The position numbers and the translations under genes are program-made. The notes beneath the pieces were generated by a model. The model had not been told where the DNA came from. It made no database searches and was given only the letters and a program-made list of their open reading frames with translations. A stretch of DNA of 64,000 nt from Nocardia transvalensis NBRC 15921 (GTDB taxonomy: Bacteria > Actinomycetota > Actinomycetes > Mycobacteriales > Mycobacteriaceae). The stretch covers positions 1 through 64,000 of the forward strand of contig NZ_BAGL01000126.1 of NCBI RefSeq assembly GCF_000308875.1, in the 5' to 3' direction. Position 1 is the stretch's first letter. Each line of letters starts with the position of its first letter. Shown piece after piece: positions 49,089-56,990 of this stretch.

Positions 49089-49190
49089 GCCGGTGAAGTA
49101 GATGGCGTCGTAGTCTGCCGCGTCGACTTGGTCTGGGGCGGCGGTGGTTTCGAGCAACGCCATCCGTGCTGGATCGGCACGCCATGCCTG
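49089..49190 (-). pseudogene. fragment of a DJ-1/PfpI-family gene
   Basis: On the minus strand the translation reads ADPARMALLETTAAPDQ, then VDAADYDAIYFTG, which is the central segment of DJ-1/PfpI class I glutamine amidotransferase-like proteins. They continue G-G-H-G after this point. Here the next residues are unrelated and the nucleophile-bearing part is missing, and no start codon context exists. It is a deletion remnant between the XRE gene and the RibD-like gene. Confidence 0.7.
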
Positions 49191-49203
49191 TGGAGAGGCT
49201 ATG

Positions 49204-49809
49204 TCACGCAGGGGCGCCGAGCGGGGGATGCTCGAGAACGCGGGGCTTGTACTCGACCAGCTGGATGCGGCCGTCGAAGGTGCGGTGGTCGATCATCTCG
49301 AGGGCGACGTCCGGATAACCGTCGTATATACGTTCCGCGCCCGTGGCACCGGTGATGACCGGGAACATCACGACCCGGAATCGGTCGACGAGTCCGGCTC
49401 GCAGCAGGGACCGGCACAGGCTCAGGCTGCCGATGGTGGTGAGGAGCCCGGAACCACTCGATTTCATGGCGCGGACCGCCTCGATGGCATCGTCGCGGAC
49501 GAGCGTGGAGTTGGCCCACGTCAGTGGCTCCTCGAGTGAGGAGGAGAACACCACCTTGGACGCTTTGGTGAGCCCGTCGACGGACGCCTCTTCTTCCGGC
49601 CGGAACTCCTCTTGGCCATCGGGGACCTCGCCGGCGGCGAAGCCAGACATCAGGCGGTAGGTGTTCGCTCCCATCAGGTGGGTGGTCTCCGGCTGCTCGC
49701 CGAGCCACGCGAGGTACTCCGGGCCCTCGAGACCCCAGAATCCGGGCCACCCCTCTCCCGACCCGTAGCCGTCGAGGGAGGTGATGAAGTCGACGAGAAG
49801 CTCCGACAT
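49204..49809 (-). CDS. RibD C-terminal/dihydrofolate reductase-like protein
   Basis: The 201-residue protein begins MSELLVDFITSLDGYGSGEGWPGFWG and has T-H-L-M-G-A-N-T-Y-R-L-M, K-V-V-F-S-S-S-L-E-E-P-L-T-W-A-N and a GSGLLTTIGSLSLCRSLLRAGLVDRF segment. This is the pattern of RibD_C/YwjB-like reductases common as stand-alone genes in actinomycetes. They bind NADPH, but the substrate is generally unknown. The G-L-L-T-T-I-G-S loop takes the place of the usual nucleotide-binding G-S-G-x-L. The codon use is less GC-biased than that of the neighbours. Confidence 0.87.
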   Translation of the reverse strand: MSELLVDFITSLDGYGSGEGWPGFWGLEGPEYLAWLGEQPETTHLMGANTYRLMSGFAAGEVPDGQEEFRPEEEASVDGLTKASKVVFSSSLEEPLTWANSTLVRDDAIEAVRAMKSSGSGLLTTIGSLSLCRSLLRAGLVDRFRVVMFPVITGATGAERIYDGYPDVALEMIDHRTFDGRIQLVEYKPRVLEHPPLGAPA

Positions 49810-49863
49810 GGCACTGTCCTTTCCTAGGGTGTCATGAGCTTCGACCGCCCGGGAGCCACAAAC

Positions 49864-50628
49864 TCATCGGCCGAGCCGCTGGCCCACAGTCCTGTTTCCA
49901 GGGCCGGCGAGAGAAATGAGTCGATTCTGGCAGGCGGCGGCTATGTCCAGGATCAGCTCGGAGAACTCCGCCGGCCGGGCGAGCGGGAAGTAGTGCCCGG
50001 CACGGGGGATGACCAGTAGCCGGCCTTGTTCGCAGGCGGTCAGTGTTCGGCGCTCACCGATACGGAAGTGATCGTGCGCGCCGTTCACGAGCCAGACCGG
50101 CCCGGGATACGCCGCGAGGCTTCCTGTCAGATCGAAATTGCCAAGCGCGGCAACGACATCGGGAATTGCTTCGGTGGCGATGCCGCCGAGTTCGATGTCG
50201 TGCGCCACCCGGGCGGGCAGGACCCTCTCGAAGGCTCGGCGGCTGATTCGTTCACCGCCGTCGGGGCGAGCCGTCAACGCCTTGTGCATGGCTTTGAAGG
50301 GCATTGCCAGCATCCGGTTGGGCGGGCAGCTGGCCCCGGCGACGATCAATCCCGCTACCCGCGCGGGGTCCGATGCCGCAGCCGCGGTGCTGACGAACCC
50401 GCCCAGGGAGTGTCCCACCAGCACTGCGCGGCCACCGACACTGTCGATGCTGTCGTGGATCGCGGTAATCGCCGCATTCAGAGTGAAGTGTTCGCCACGA
50501 CGGGTCCCGTGCCCCGGCAGGTCGACCGTCGCCACTGGTCGCTCGGCGACTACCCGTTCGGCAACCGCAGGCCAGCAGCGTGCGCTGAGTCGAATGCCAT
50601 GAACCAGAACGATGGGAAGTGGGGGCAT
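49864..50628 (-). CDS. alpha/beta hydrolase
   Basis: The 254-residue enzyme has the oxyanion-side HG in IVLVHGIRLSARCW, the nucleophile elbow GHSLGG (Ser near residue 92), an Asp in GAHDHFRIG and the catalytic His in RAGHYFPL. The cap region resembles small esterases and lactonases. ATG 50628 is chosen over ATG 50634 because AAGGA is correctly spaced only from the former. It is divergent from a TetR regulator, with two copies of a large palindrome between them, so expression is probably substrate-induced. Confidence 0.88.
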   Translation of the reverse strand: MPPLPIVLVHGIRLSARCWPAVAERVVAERPVATVDLPGHGTRRGEHFTLNAAITAIHDSIDSVGGRAVLVGHSLGGFVSTAAAASDPARVAGLIVAGASCPPNRMLAMPFKAMHKALTARPDGGERISRRAFERVLPARVAHDIELGGIATEAIPDVVAALGNFDLTGSLAAYPGPVWLVNGAHDHFRIGERRTLTACEQGRLLVIPRAGHYFPLARPAEFSELILDIAAACQNRLISLAGPGNRTVGQRLGR

Positions 50629-50642
50629 GCTCATTCCTTAAT

Positions 50643-50708
50643 TTGCAACACAACGTTGCGTTGCAATCTAACGGCAGGCTCGCGAATTCGCAACGCAACG
50701 TTGCGTTG
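50643..50708. promoter_or_regulatory. two long GCAACGCAAC/GTTGCGTTGC operators between hydrolase and TetR genes
   Basis: Site 1 (50643-50666) is a 24-bp palindrome with one mismatched pair, arms TTGCAACACAAC and GTTGCGTTGCAA. Site 2 (50691-50708) is a perfect 18-bp palindrome CAACGCAACGTTGCGTTG. Centres are 45 bp apart, each beside one of the divergent starts. These are very probably the operators of the adjacent TetR. Confidence 0.85.
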
Positions 50709-50721
50709 TACTGTGGGCGGT

Positions 50722-51300
50722 GTGGAGAGATCGGAACGGCGGCCCGGACACGGCCCGCGACGGGCACAGGAGATCTTCGTGGCCACCCTCAACCTGTTGT
50801 CCGCGGCGGGCTACGAGGGACTGACCATGGAAGAGGTCGCAGCGCGCTCGCACGTCAACAAGACGACGCTGTATCGCTGGTGGCCATCCAAGGACGCGCT
50901 GCTGGCCGCCGCCCTGGACGATTCCGACTTGCTGAGTTTCGACATCCCCGATACCGGAACCCTGCGTGGAGACCTATCGGCAGTAGCGGCAGGGATCCAT
51001 CGACTGCTCACCGATGAAACGACCGCGCCCATCGCGGCCGCGGTACTCGCCGCCACACCGGTCCGGCCGCGGCTGGCCACGATCGGGCGCGCCTTCTTCG
51101 CCGGTCGGCTGGAACGGGAACGCCCCCTGTTCGATCGGGCAATCCAACGTGGCGAACTACCCCCCTCGGCCGATCCAGCAACGATCATGGACGCGTTGGC
51201 CGGTGCGATCTGGTTCCGCATACTCTTGCGCGGCGAGCCGGCGTCGCCCGAATACCTGCGCGCCATCGTCGATCTCGTTGTGGCAGGCATCGAAACCTAG
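50722..51300 (+). CDS. TetR/AcrR family transcriptional regulator
   Basis: From GTG 50722 the protein is 192 residues. The TetR domain (RAQEIFVATLNLLSAAGYEGLTMEEVAA, then SHVNKTTLYRWWPSKDALL) is followed by a TetR_C_16-like ligand domain with G-A-I-W-F-R-I-L-L-R-G. GTG 50713 is an alternative start. The divergent alpha/beta hydrolase and the two flanking palindromes define a simple self-contained regulatory pair. Confidence 0.9.
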   Translation: MERSERRPGHGPRRAQEIFVATLNLLSAAGYEGLTMEEVAARSHVNKTTLYRWWPSKDALLAAALDDSDLLSFDIPDTGTLRGDLSAVAAGIHRLLTDETTAPIAAAVLAATPVRPRLATIGRAFFAGRLERERPLFDRAIQRGELPPSADPATIMDALAGAIWFRILLRGEPASPEYLRAIVDLVVAGIET

Positions 51301-51395
51301 TCAGAAGATCAGGGGATTCCAGCCGAAGAAACGAAGTAGACGCAACGGCGGCGTTGCGCACCTACACCCCGGCCGGGTTCGCGATGATGCTCGTC

Positions 51396-52319
51396 ATGAG
51401 CAATGCAGTGCTTGCTGTGGATCTGGGGAAGACCCGGTGCCGGGCGTCGCTTCGGGCCGGCGGAGGCGAGAAGGACAGTGCCGAGGGGCCGGGGGCGCCG
51501 GGGCTGGCCTCGGCGGATGGGGTGGGGGCGGCGGTGCGGGCGATCGAGGGCGTGCTCGGGGAGATCGATGGGGCGGCAACGGATTTCGTGCTGTCGGTGG
51601 GGGCGGCGGGGGCGGCGTCCGCGCCCGAGGCTCGGGACGAACTCGCGCGGCGGCTGGCGGGGATGCGGAGGGTGGCGGGGGTGGCGGTGACCTCGGATGC
51701 CGTCACCGCGCACGCGGGGGCGCTGGGCGGGACGCCGGGGGTGGTGCTGGCGGCGGGGACGGGGGCGGTGGTGACCGCGGTCGACGGGGCGGGCGTGTTC
51801 ACCCGTGTCGACGGGTGGGGGCCGCTGCTCGGGGACGAGGGCAGTGGCGGGTGGATCGGGGTCGAGGGGCTGCGGGCCGCGCTGCGCAGTCACGACGGGC
51901 GCGGCCCGGACACCGCGCTGGCCGTCGCAGCGGCGGAACGGTACGGGCCGCTCGACGCGCTGCCGCGGCTGTTCGGGCAGCACGAGAATCCGGCGCTGCT
52001 CGCCGCGGAGTTCGCACCGGCCGTCGCGGCGTGCGCCGAATCCGACGAGACGGCCGCGGACATCATGGGCGCGGCGGGCCACGCGCTGGCCCGCGCGGTC
52101 CTCGCCGCGATCAAGACCAGCGGCCTGCCGACCCCGGCACCGTATGCGGTGACCGGCGGATTGATCGAACTCGGCGCGGCGCTGTCGACCCCGCTGAACC
52201 GCGCGCTGGCGGGCGTCGTAGAGCCCAGAGCCGCGCGCGGACGGCCCATCGACGGCGCCGCCCTGCTCGGCACGGATACGACCACGGCGCTGGAACCCTT
52301 GATCACACGGATCGTCTGA
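51396..52319 (+). CDS. BadF/BadG-type sugar kinase (GlcNAc/MurNAc kinase-like)
   Basis: The 307-residue ASKHA-fold kinase has the phosphate-1 loop LAVDLGKTRCRASL, an Asp segment VTSDAVTAHAGAL, the phosphate-2 loop LAAGTGAVVTAV, WGPLLGDEGSGGWIG and the adenosine motif VTGGLIELGAAL. It belongs with BadF/BadG/BcrA and eukaryotic NAGK-like kinases, including clostridial MurK, which phosphorylates GlcNAc and MurNAc. Its place before anmK and murQ suggests it phosphorylates imported amino sugars. The start is uncertain (ATG 51396 or ATG 51384). The 5' half is extremely GGG-rich. Confidence 0.85.
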   Translation: MSNAVLAVDLGKTRCRASLRAGGGEKDSAEGPGAPGLASADGVGAAVRAIEGVLGEIDGAATDFVLSVGAAGAASAPEARDELARRLAGMRRVAGVAVTSDAVTAHAGALGGTPGVVLAAGTGAVVTAVDGAGVFTRVDGWGPLLGDEGSGGWIGVEGLRAALRSHDGRGPDTALAVAAAERYGPLDALPRLFGQHENPALLAAEFAPAVAACAESDETAADIMGAAGHALARAVLAAIKTSGLPTPAPYAVTGGLIELGAALSTPLNRALAGVVEPRAARGRPIDGAALLGTDTTTALEPLITRIV

Positions 52320-52393
52320 GAGTTATTGACAGGAACTCCGTTGAGAGCTGACACTCATTTGCAGTCTGCCTATCGCGTCACCGGGAGTTCACG

Positions 52394-53926
52394 ATGAACG
52401 CACTCAATGTGGCCGTCATCGTCGTCTACCTGGTGACCATCGCCTGGATCGGCCTGCGGCTGTCCGGGAAGCAGCGCTCCGCCGGCGACTACTTCGTCGG
52501 CGAGGGGCGCATGCCGTGGTGGACGGTGTGCTTCTCGGTCGTGGCCACCGAAACCAGTGTGCTGACGGTGATCTCGATCCCGGGCGGCGCGTACACCGAT
52601 CAGGGGTTCGGCAACGTCACGCTGGCCTTCGGCTACATCATCGGCCGCACGGTCGTCGCCGTCGCGCTCATCCCGCTGTACAAGCGCGGCGGGTTCGTCA
52701 GCGCCTACCAGTACCTCCGGCAGCGTTTCGGCCGGTATCTCCAGGGCGTGGCGTCGGTGACGTTCGTGGTGACGCGGCTGCTCGCCGAGGGCGTGCGGCT
52801 GTTCGCCTCGGCCATCCCGATCAAACTGCTGCTGGGCGAATTCGGCGTGAGCATGGGGTACGACGTCATCATCGTGGTCGTGACGCTGCTGACGGTCGTC
52901 TACACCTACCTCGGCGGCATCAAGGCGGTGATCTGGACCGACGCGTTGCAGATGGGCCTGTATCTCACCGGGGCGCTCATCGCGATCGGCGTCCTGACCG
53001 GCCATGTCGGCGCGTCCGGCTGGGCCGATGCCCTGCACGGCGGCAAATTCCATTTCATCGATACCGACTTCGGCCTGTCACACATCCTCACCAGCAGCTT
53101 CGCGTTGCCCACGGCGATCATCGGCGGCGCGATCTTCGCCATGGCCTCGCACGGCTCGGATCAGCTGATCGTGCAGCGCATCCTGGCCACCCGGTCGGTG
53201 CGCGACAGCCAGAAGGCGATGGTCGCCTCCGGGGTGTTCATCGCGGTGCAGTTCGCCGCCTTCTCACTGGTCGGCGCGCTGCTGTGGTCCTACAACGAGG
53301 GCAAGACACCCAAGCAGTTGGGCCTGTCGAGTTCCGACGGACTGTATCCCGACTTCATCCTGCACGGCCTGCCCGTGGTGATCTCGGGGCTGCTGGTCGC
53401 GGGCATCCTCGGCGCGGCCATGGGGTCGCTGTCGGCGGCGCTGAACTCGATGTCGAATTCGACCGTGGCCGACATCATCCACAGCTTCTCCCGCCGTGAG
53501 ATCTCCGATGACACCATGCTGCGGCTGGGCCGGTTCATGACGGTGGTGTGGGCGGTGCTGATGGCGCTGTTCGCCATGGGTTTCAGCGCGACCACCGGGA
53601 ACGTCTACCTGACGGCGCTGGCGATCGCCGGCTACACCTACGGCGCGCTGCTCGGCGCGTTCCTGCTCGGCCGGCTGATCAAGCGCGCCAACGAATTCGA
53701 CGCGATCGTGGCCTTCGTCGCCACGGTGCTCGTGATGACCTTCGTGGTCCGCGTCGTCAAGATCGACGTCACGGTGGCCGGGGCGCCGAGCCGGAAGGGC
53801 ATCGCCGCACAGTGGTTGGTGCCGATCGGCGTCGCGGTCACCCTCGTGGTCGGCGGGATCACCAGCCGGTTCCATCCGACACCCGAACCCGCGCCGCCCC
53901 CGGAATCCGTTCGGGCGGTGGTCTAG
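52394..53926 (+). CDS. SSS-family sodium:solute symporter
   Basis: The 510-residue protein has thirteen or so helices and SSS signatures: RSAGDYFVGEGRMPWW, ATETSVLTVISIPGGAY (helix 1 region of the LeuT fold), YTYLGGIKAVIWTDALQ and MGSLSAALNSMSNSTVADI. The symport ion is presumably sodium, and the substrate most likely a sugar or amino sugar given the genes downstream, which overlap it by one base (TAGTG). A TTGACA near 52326 may be its promoter element. Many salvage loci use a PTS (MurP) or ABC importer instead. The C-terminus is a short proline-rich tail. Confidence 0.9.
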   Translation: MNALNVAVIVVYLVTIAWIGLRLSGKQRSAGDYFVGEGRMPWWTVCFSVVATETSVLTVISIPGGAYTDQGFGNVTLAFGYIIGRTVVAVALIPLYKRGGFVSAYQYLRQRFGRYLQGVASVTFVVTRLLAEGVRLFASAIPIKLLLGEFGVSMGYDVIIVVVTLLTVVYTYLGGIKAVIWTDALQMGLYLTGALIAIGVLTGHVGASGWADALHGGKFHFIDTDFGLSHILTSSFALPTAIIGGAIFAMASHGSDQLIVQRILATRSVRDSQKAMVASGVFIAVQFAAFSLVGALLWSYNEGKTPKQLGLSSSDGLYPDFILHGLPVVISGLLVAGILGAAMGSLSAALNSMSNSTVADIIHSFSRREISDDTMLRLGRFMTVVWAVLMALFAMGFSATTGNVYLTALAIAGYTYGALLGAFLLGRLIKRANEFDAIVAFVATVLVMTFVVRVVKIDVTVAGAPSRKGIAAQWLVPIGVAVTLVVGGITSRFHPTPEPAPPPESVRAVV

Positions 53927-55086
53927 TGCGCGTGATCGGGTTGATGTCCGGAACGTCCCACGACGCGATCGACGCGGTCGCGGCGGATATCGACCTGCGC
54001 GACACCACGATTCACGTCCGCGTCGCGGGCCTGCTCAGCCGCCCCTACCCCGGCGCACTGCGCCGCGACCTGATCGCCGCGCTCCCGCCCGGCGCCACCG
54101 ACCTGGCAACCGTCTGCCGGCTCGACACCCTGATCGGTCAGGAGTTCGCGGCGGCGGCCGCGGCGGCCGTCGACGAATTCTTCCGCGGCGCGGCGGATCT
54201 GGTGGCCTCGCACGGGCAGACCGTGTACCACTGGGTCGAGGAGGGCGCCGTGCGCGGCTCGCTCCAGATCGGACGGCCCGCGTGGATCGCCGAGCGCACC
54301 GGACTGCCCGTGATCAGCGATTTCCGCTCCGCCGATATCGCGGCCGGCGGTCAGGGCGCGCCGCTGGTCGCGCTGTTCGATCTGCTGTGGCTGGCCGGCC
54401 GGTCCGGACACTCGGTCGCCCTGAATATCGGCGGCATCGCCAATGTGACCGTCCTCGGCGATCCCCCGGTCGCCTTCGACACCGGCCCCGGCAACGCCCT
54501 GATCGACGCGGCGGTGGAGTTGTGCACCGGCGGCCGGGACCATGTCGACCGCGACGGCAAGCTGGCGGCAACCGGAACCGTCGATCCGGACCTGCTGGAT
54601 ACGTTGCTCGACGAACCCTACTATCGCGCGACTTCTCCCAAGACCACGGGGAAGGAACTGTTCCACCGCGGGTACCTGGAACGCGTATTGTGGAAGCGGG
54701 CATTAGGACCCAGCGATATCGTCGCTACCGTGACCGAGCTGACCGCCCGCACCATCGCCGACGCCCTGGAGCCATTCGCCCCCACCGAGGTGATCGCCTC
54801 CGGCGGCGGCACTCACAATCCGGCTCTGATGAAGGCATTGGCGGCACGCCTGGACACCGCCCGGCTACGCGTCTCCGACGACCTCGGACTGCCGTCGGCG
54901 GCCAAGGAGGCCACCGCCTTCGCGGTCCTGGGATTCCTGGCCGCACACCAACTCCCAGGCAACCAGCCCGCATGCACCGGCGCACGGCGGGCTACGATTC
55001 TCGGTTCCCTTACTCCCGGTGCGGCCGGATTCCCTTCCGTCGCACCGCCCGCCGCTCCACCCCGACACCTCACGCTGGACGGATGA
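53926..55086 (+). CDS. anmK: anhydro-N-acetylmuramic acid kinase
   Basis: The 386-residue kinase has the AnmK signatures VIGLMSGTSHDAIDAV at the N-terminus, SHGQTVYH, GRPAWIAERTGLPVISDFR with DIAAGGQGAPL, NIGGIANVT and FDTGPGNALID, then IASGGGTHNPALM. It cleaves the 1,6-anhydro ring and phosphorylates anhMurNAc to MurNAc-6-P with ATP. The product is the substrate of MurQ encoded two genes later. GTG 53926 overlaps the transporter stop (GTG 53932 possible). The C-terminal 35 residues are an Ala/Pro-rich addition. Confidence 0.93.
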   Translation: MRVIGLMSGTSHDAIDAVAADIDLRDTTIHVRVAGLLSRPYPGALRRDLIAALPPGATDLATVCRLDTLIGQEFAAAAAAAVDEFFRGAADLVASHGQTVYHWVEEGAVRGSLQIGRPAWIAERTGLPVISDFRSADIAAGGQGAPLVALFDLLWLAGRSGHSVALNIGGIANVTVLGDPPVAFDTGPGNALIDAAVELCTGGRDHVDRDGKLAATGTVDPDLLDTLLDEPYYRATSPKTTGKELFHRGYLERVLWKRALGPSDIVATVTELTARTIADALEPFAPTEVIASGGGTHNPALMKALAARLDTARLRVSDDLGLPSAAKEATAFAVLGFLAAHQLPGNQPACTGARRATILGSLTPGAAGFPSVAPPAAPPRHLTLDG

Positions 55087-55090
55087 CGCG

Positions 55091-55963
55091 ATGACCGACG
55101 GTGACGATGTCCGCACCCGCCTGCTGGCGGCACTCCCCCGACTCACCCCGACCGCCCGCCGGGTCGCCCAGGTGATCCGCGACGATCCGGCGGGGACGGC
55201 GCAACTGACCGTGAACCAGCTCGCCGAACGCGCCGAGACCAGCACCTCGGCGGTCGTCCGCCTGGCCAAAACCCTTGGCTACGAGGGCTACCCGCAGCTG
55301 CGCCTGGCCCTGGCGGCCACCGGGACCGAGGACCGCACGCCGGTGCTCGCCACCGATATCGATCCCGACGACACGCCGCCGAAGGTGCTGCACAAACTCG
55401 CCGCTTTCGAGACCGAGGGACTGCTCGCCACCGCCGAACGCGCCGACGCCGCGACGATGGCGGCGGTCTCCGAGAGCCTGGCGCAGGCCCGCCGGATCCA
55501 GCTGATCGGCATCGGCGCGTCGGGCCTGGTGGCGATGGACATGGCGCAGAAGCTCACCCGGATCGGACTGTGGTGCGGCGCCTGCACTTCCGAGGACGAC
55601 GCGCTGGTCCAGGCGGCCCTGCTCGGCGGCGACGACGTCTCGATGGCCTTCTCGCACTCCGGGGAGACCGGCGGCGTCGTCGAGGCCGTGCGCCGCGCCG
55701 CCCGCGCGGGAGCCGCCACGGTGGCCGTGACCGCGGGCGCCGGGTCGACGCTGGCGGCGACGGCCGCGCGCACCCTGCTGGCGGCCGGGCGCGAAGACGG
55801 TTTCCGGTCGGCGGCCATGGCGAGCCGGATGAGCCAGCTGCTCATCGTGGACGCGCTGTATGTCGGTGTCCTGCAGCGCACACCGGACGCGGCCCAGGCC
55901 CTGCATCGCACGCACGACGCGGTCGCCGACCGCCGGGTCCCGCGCCGGCCGAAGGAGAGATAG
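55091..55963 (+). CDS. RpiR/MurR-type transcriptional regulator (HTH-SIS)
   Basis: The 290-residue protein has an N-terminal RpiR helix-turn-helix (TPTARRVAQVIRDDPAGTAQL, then LAERAETSTSAVVRLAKTLGYEGYPQLRLAL) and a C-terminal SIS sugar-phosphate-binding domain (IQLIGIGASGLVAMDMAQKL and MAFSHSGETGGVVEAVRRA). In E. coli, MurR of this family represses murQP and responds to MurNAc-6-P. Position between anmK and murQ supports the same role. ATG 55091 lies 4 bp after anmK. Confidence 0.9.
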   Translation: MTDGDDVRTRLLAALPRLTPTARRVAQVIRDDPAGTAQLTVNQLAERAETSTSAVVRLAKTLGYEGYPQLRLALAATGTEDRTPVLATDIDPDDTPPKVLHKLAAFETEGLLATAERADAATMAAVSESLAQARRIQLIGIGASGLVAMDMAQKLTRIGLWCGACTSEDDALVQAALLGGDDVSMAFSHSGETGGVVEAVRRAARAGAATVAVTAGAGSTLAATAARTLLAAGREDGFRSAAMASRMSQLLIVDALYVGVLQRTPDAAQALHRTHDAVADRRVPRRPKER

Positions 55964-56880
55964 TGGACGAGGAGAGCGCTTCGGACGAGATCGGCGCCTT
56001 AGCCACCGAAACACCCAATCCCCGCACCACGACCCTGGACATCATGCCGGTCGACCTCCTGCTGCGCACCATGAACGACGAGGATTCGCACGTGGCCACG
56101 GCTGTGGCGCAGGCGATTCCGGAGATCGGGCAGGCCGTCGCCACGATCGTGGCGGCCCGGTCGCACGGCGGGCGGCTGATCTACGCCGGGGCGGGCACCA
56201 GCGGCCGGCTCGGCGTCCTGGACGCGGCCGAATGCCCGCCCACCTTCGGCACCGATCCCGGTGAGGTCGTCGGGATCATCGCGGGCGGCGGGCGGGCCCT
56301 GACCGCGGCCGTCGAGGGCGCGGAGGACGACTCCACAGCCGCCGCAGGCGACCTGGCCGCCATCGAGCTGACCGGTGCCGACGTGGTCGTCGCCCTGGCC
56401 GCCAGCGGGCGCACCCCGTACGCGATCGGCGCCCTCGACTACGCCCGGTCGATCGGCTCCCCGGCGGTGGCCGTATCGTGCAACCGGCCCGCCGAATTGA
56501 GCCGCCACGCCGATATCGCCATCGAGATCGACACCGGCCCCGAGATTCTCACCGGATCGACCCGGTTGAAGGCGGGCACGGCGCAGAAGATGGTGTGCAA
56601 CATGCTGACCACCGCGGTGATGGTCCGCGAGGGCAAGGTGTACGGCAACCTCATGGTCGACATGCACCCGTCCAATTCCAAGCTGATCGACCGCGCGCGC
56701 CGGATCGTCGCCGAGGCCACCGGCATCGACACCGGCTCCGCCGCATCGCTTCTCGACGCCGCCGACGGGCACGCCAAGACCGCCATCGTCATGCAGCTCG
56801 CGGGGGTCGACGCGGATCGCGCCCGCCAGATGCTCGCGGCCACGGACGGATTCGTGCGGCGAGCCGTCGGCGACGAGTGA
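55963..56880 (+). CDS. murQ: N-acetylmuramic acid 6-phosphate etherase
   Basis: The 305-residue SIS-fold enzyme has LIYAGAGTSGRLGVLDAAECPPTFGT, the glutamate-bearing VEGAEDDS, and ILTGSTRLKAGTAQKMVCNML with MVDMHPSNSKL, all MurQ signatures. It removes the D-lactyl ether of MurNAc-6-P, giving GlcNAc-6-P for reuse. The GTG start shares a base with the regulator stop (TAGTG). Complete salvage would still need NagA and NagB, not present here. Confidence 0.95.
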   Translation: MDEESASDEIGALATETPNPRTTTLDIMPVDLLLRTMNDEDSHVATAVAQAIPEIGQAVATIVAARSHGGRLIYAGAGTSGRLGVLDAAECPPTFGTDPGEVVGIIAGGGRALTAAVEGAEDDSTAAAGDLAAIELTGADVVVALAASGRTPYAIGALDYARSIGSPAVAVSCNRPAELSRHADIAIEIDTGPEILTGSTRLKAGTAQKMVCNMLTTAVMVREGKVYGNLMVDMHPSNSKLIDRARRIVAEATGIDTGSAASLLDAADGHAKTAIVMQLAGVDADRARQMLAATDGFVRRAVGDE

Positions 56881-56990
56881 TTCCCACCGGTGCGGGGTGT
56901 TCGCCGCGCCGATCCGCCCGGTCCTGGGTAGCCTGTCCCCCAACTTATAGCTGGTAGATAGCCCGGCCGGGCGACCACGCGGAGGTATAC

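Noticed and set aside
51396..52319. Antibiotic or benzoyl-CoA reductase activator (BadF) assignment
   Set aside because: BadF-like is only the fold family; there are no Fe-S cysteines of reductase activators, and the anmK/murQ context fits a sugar kinase.
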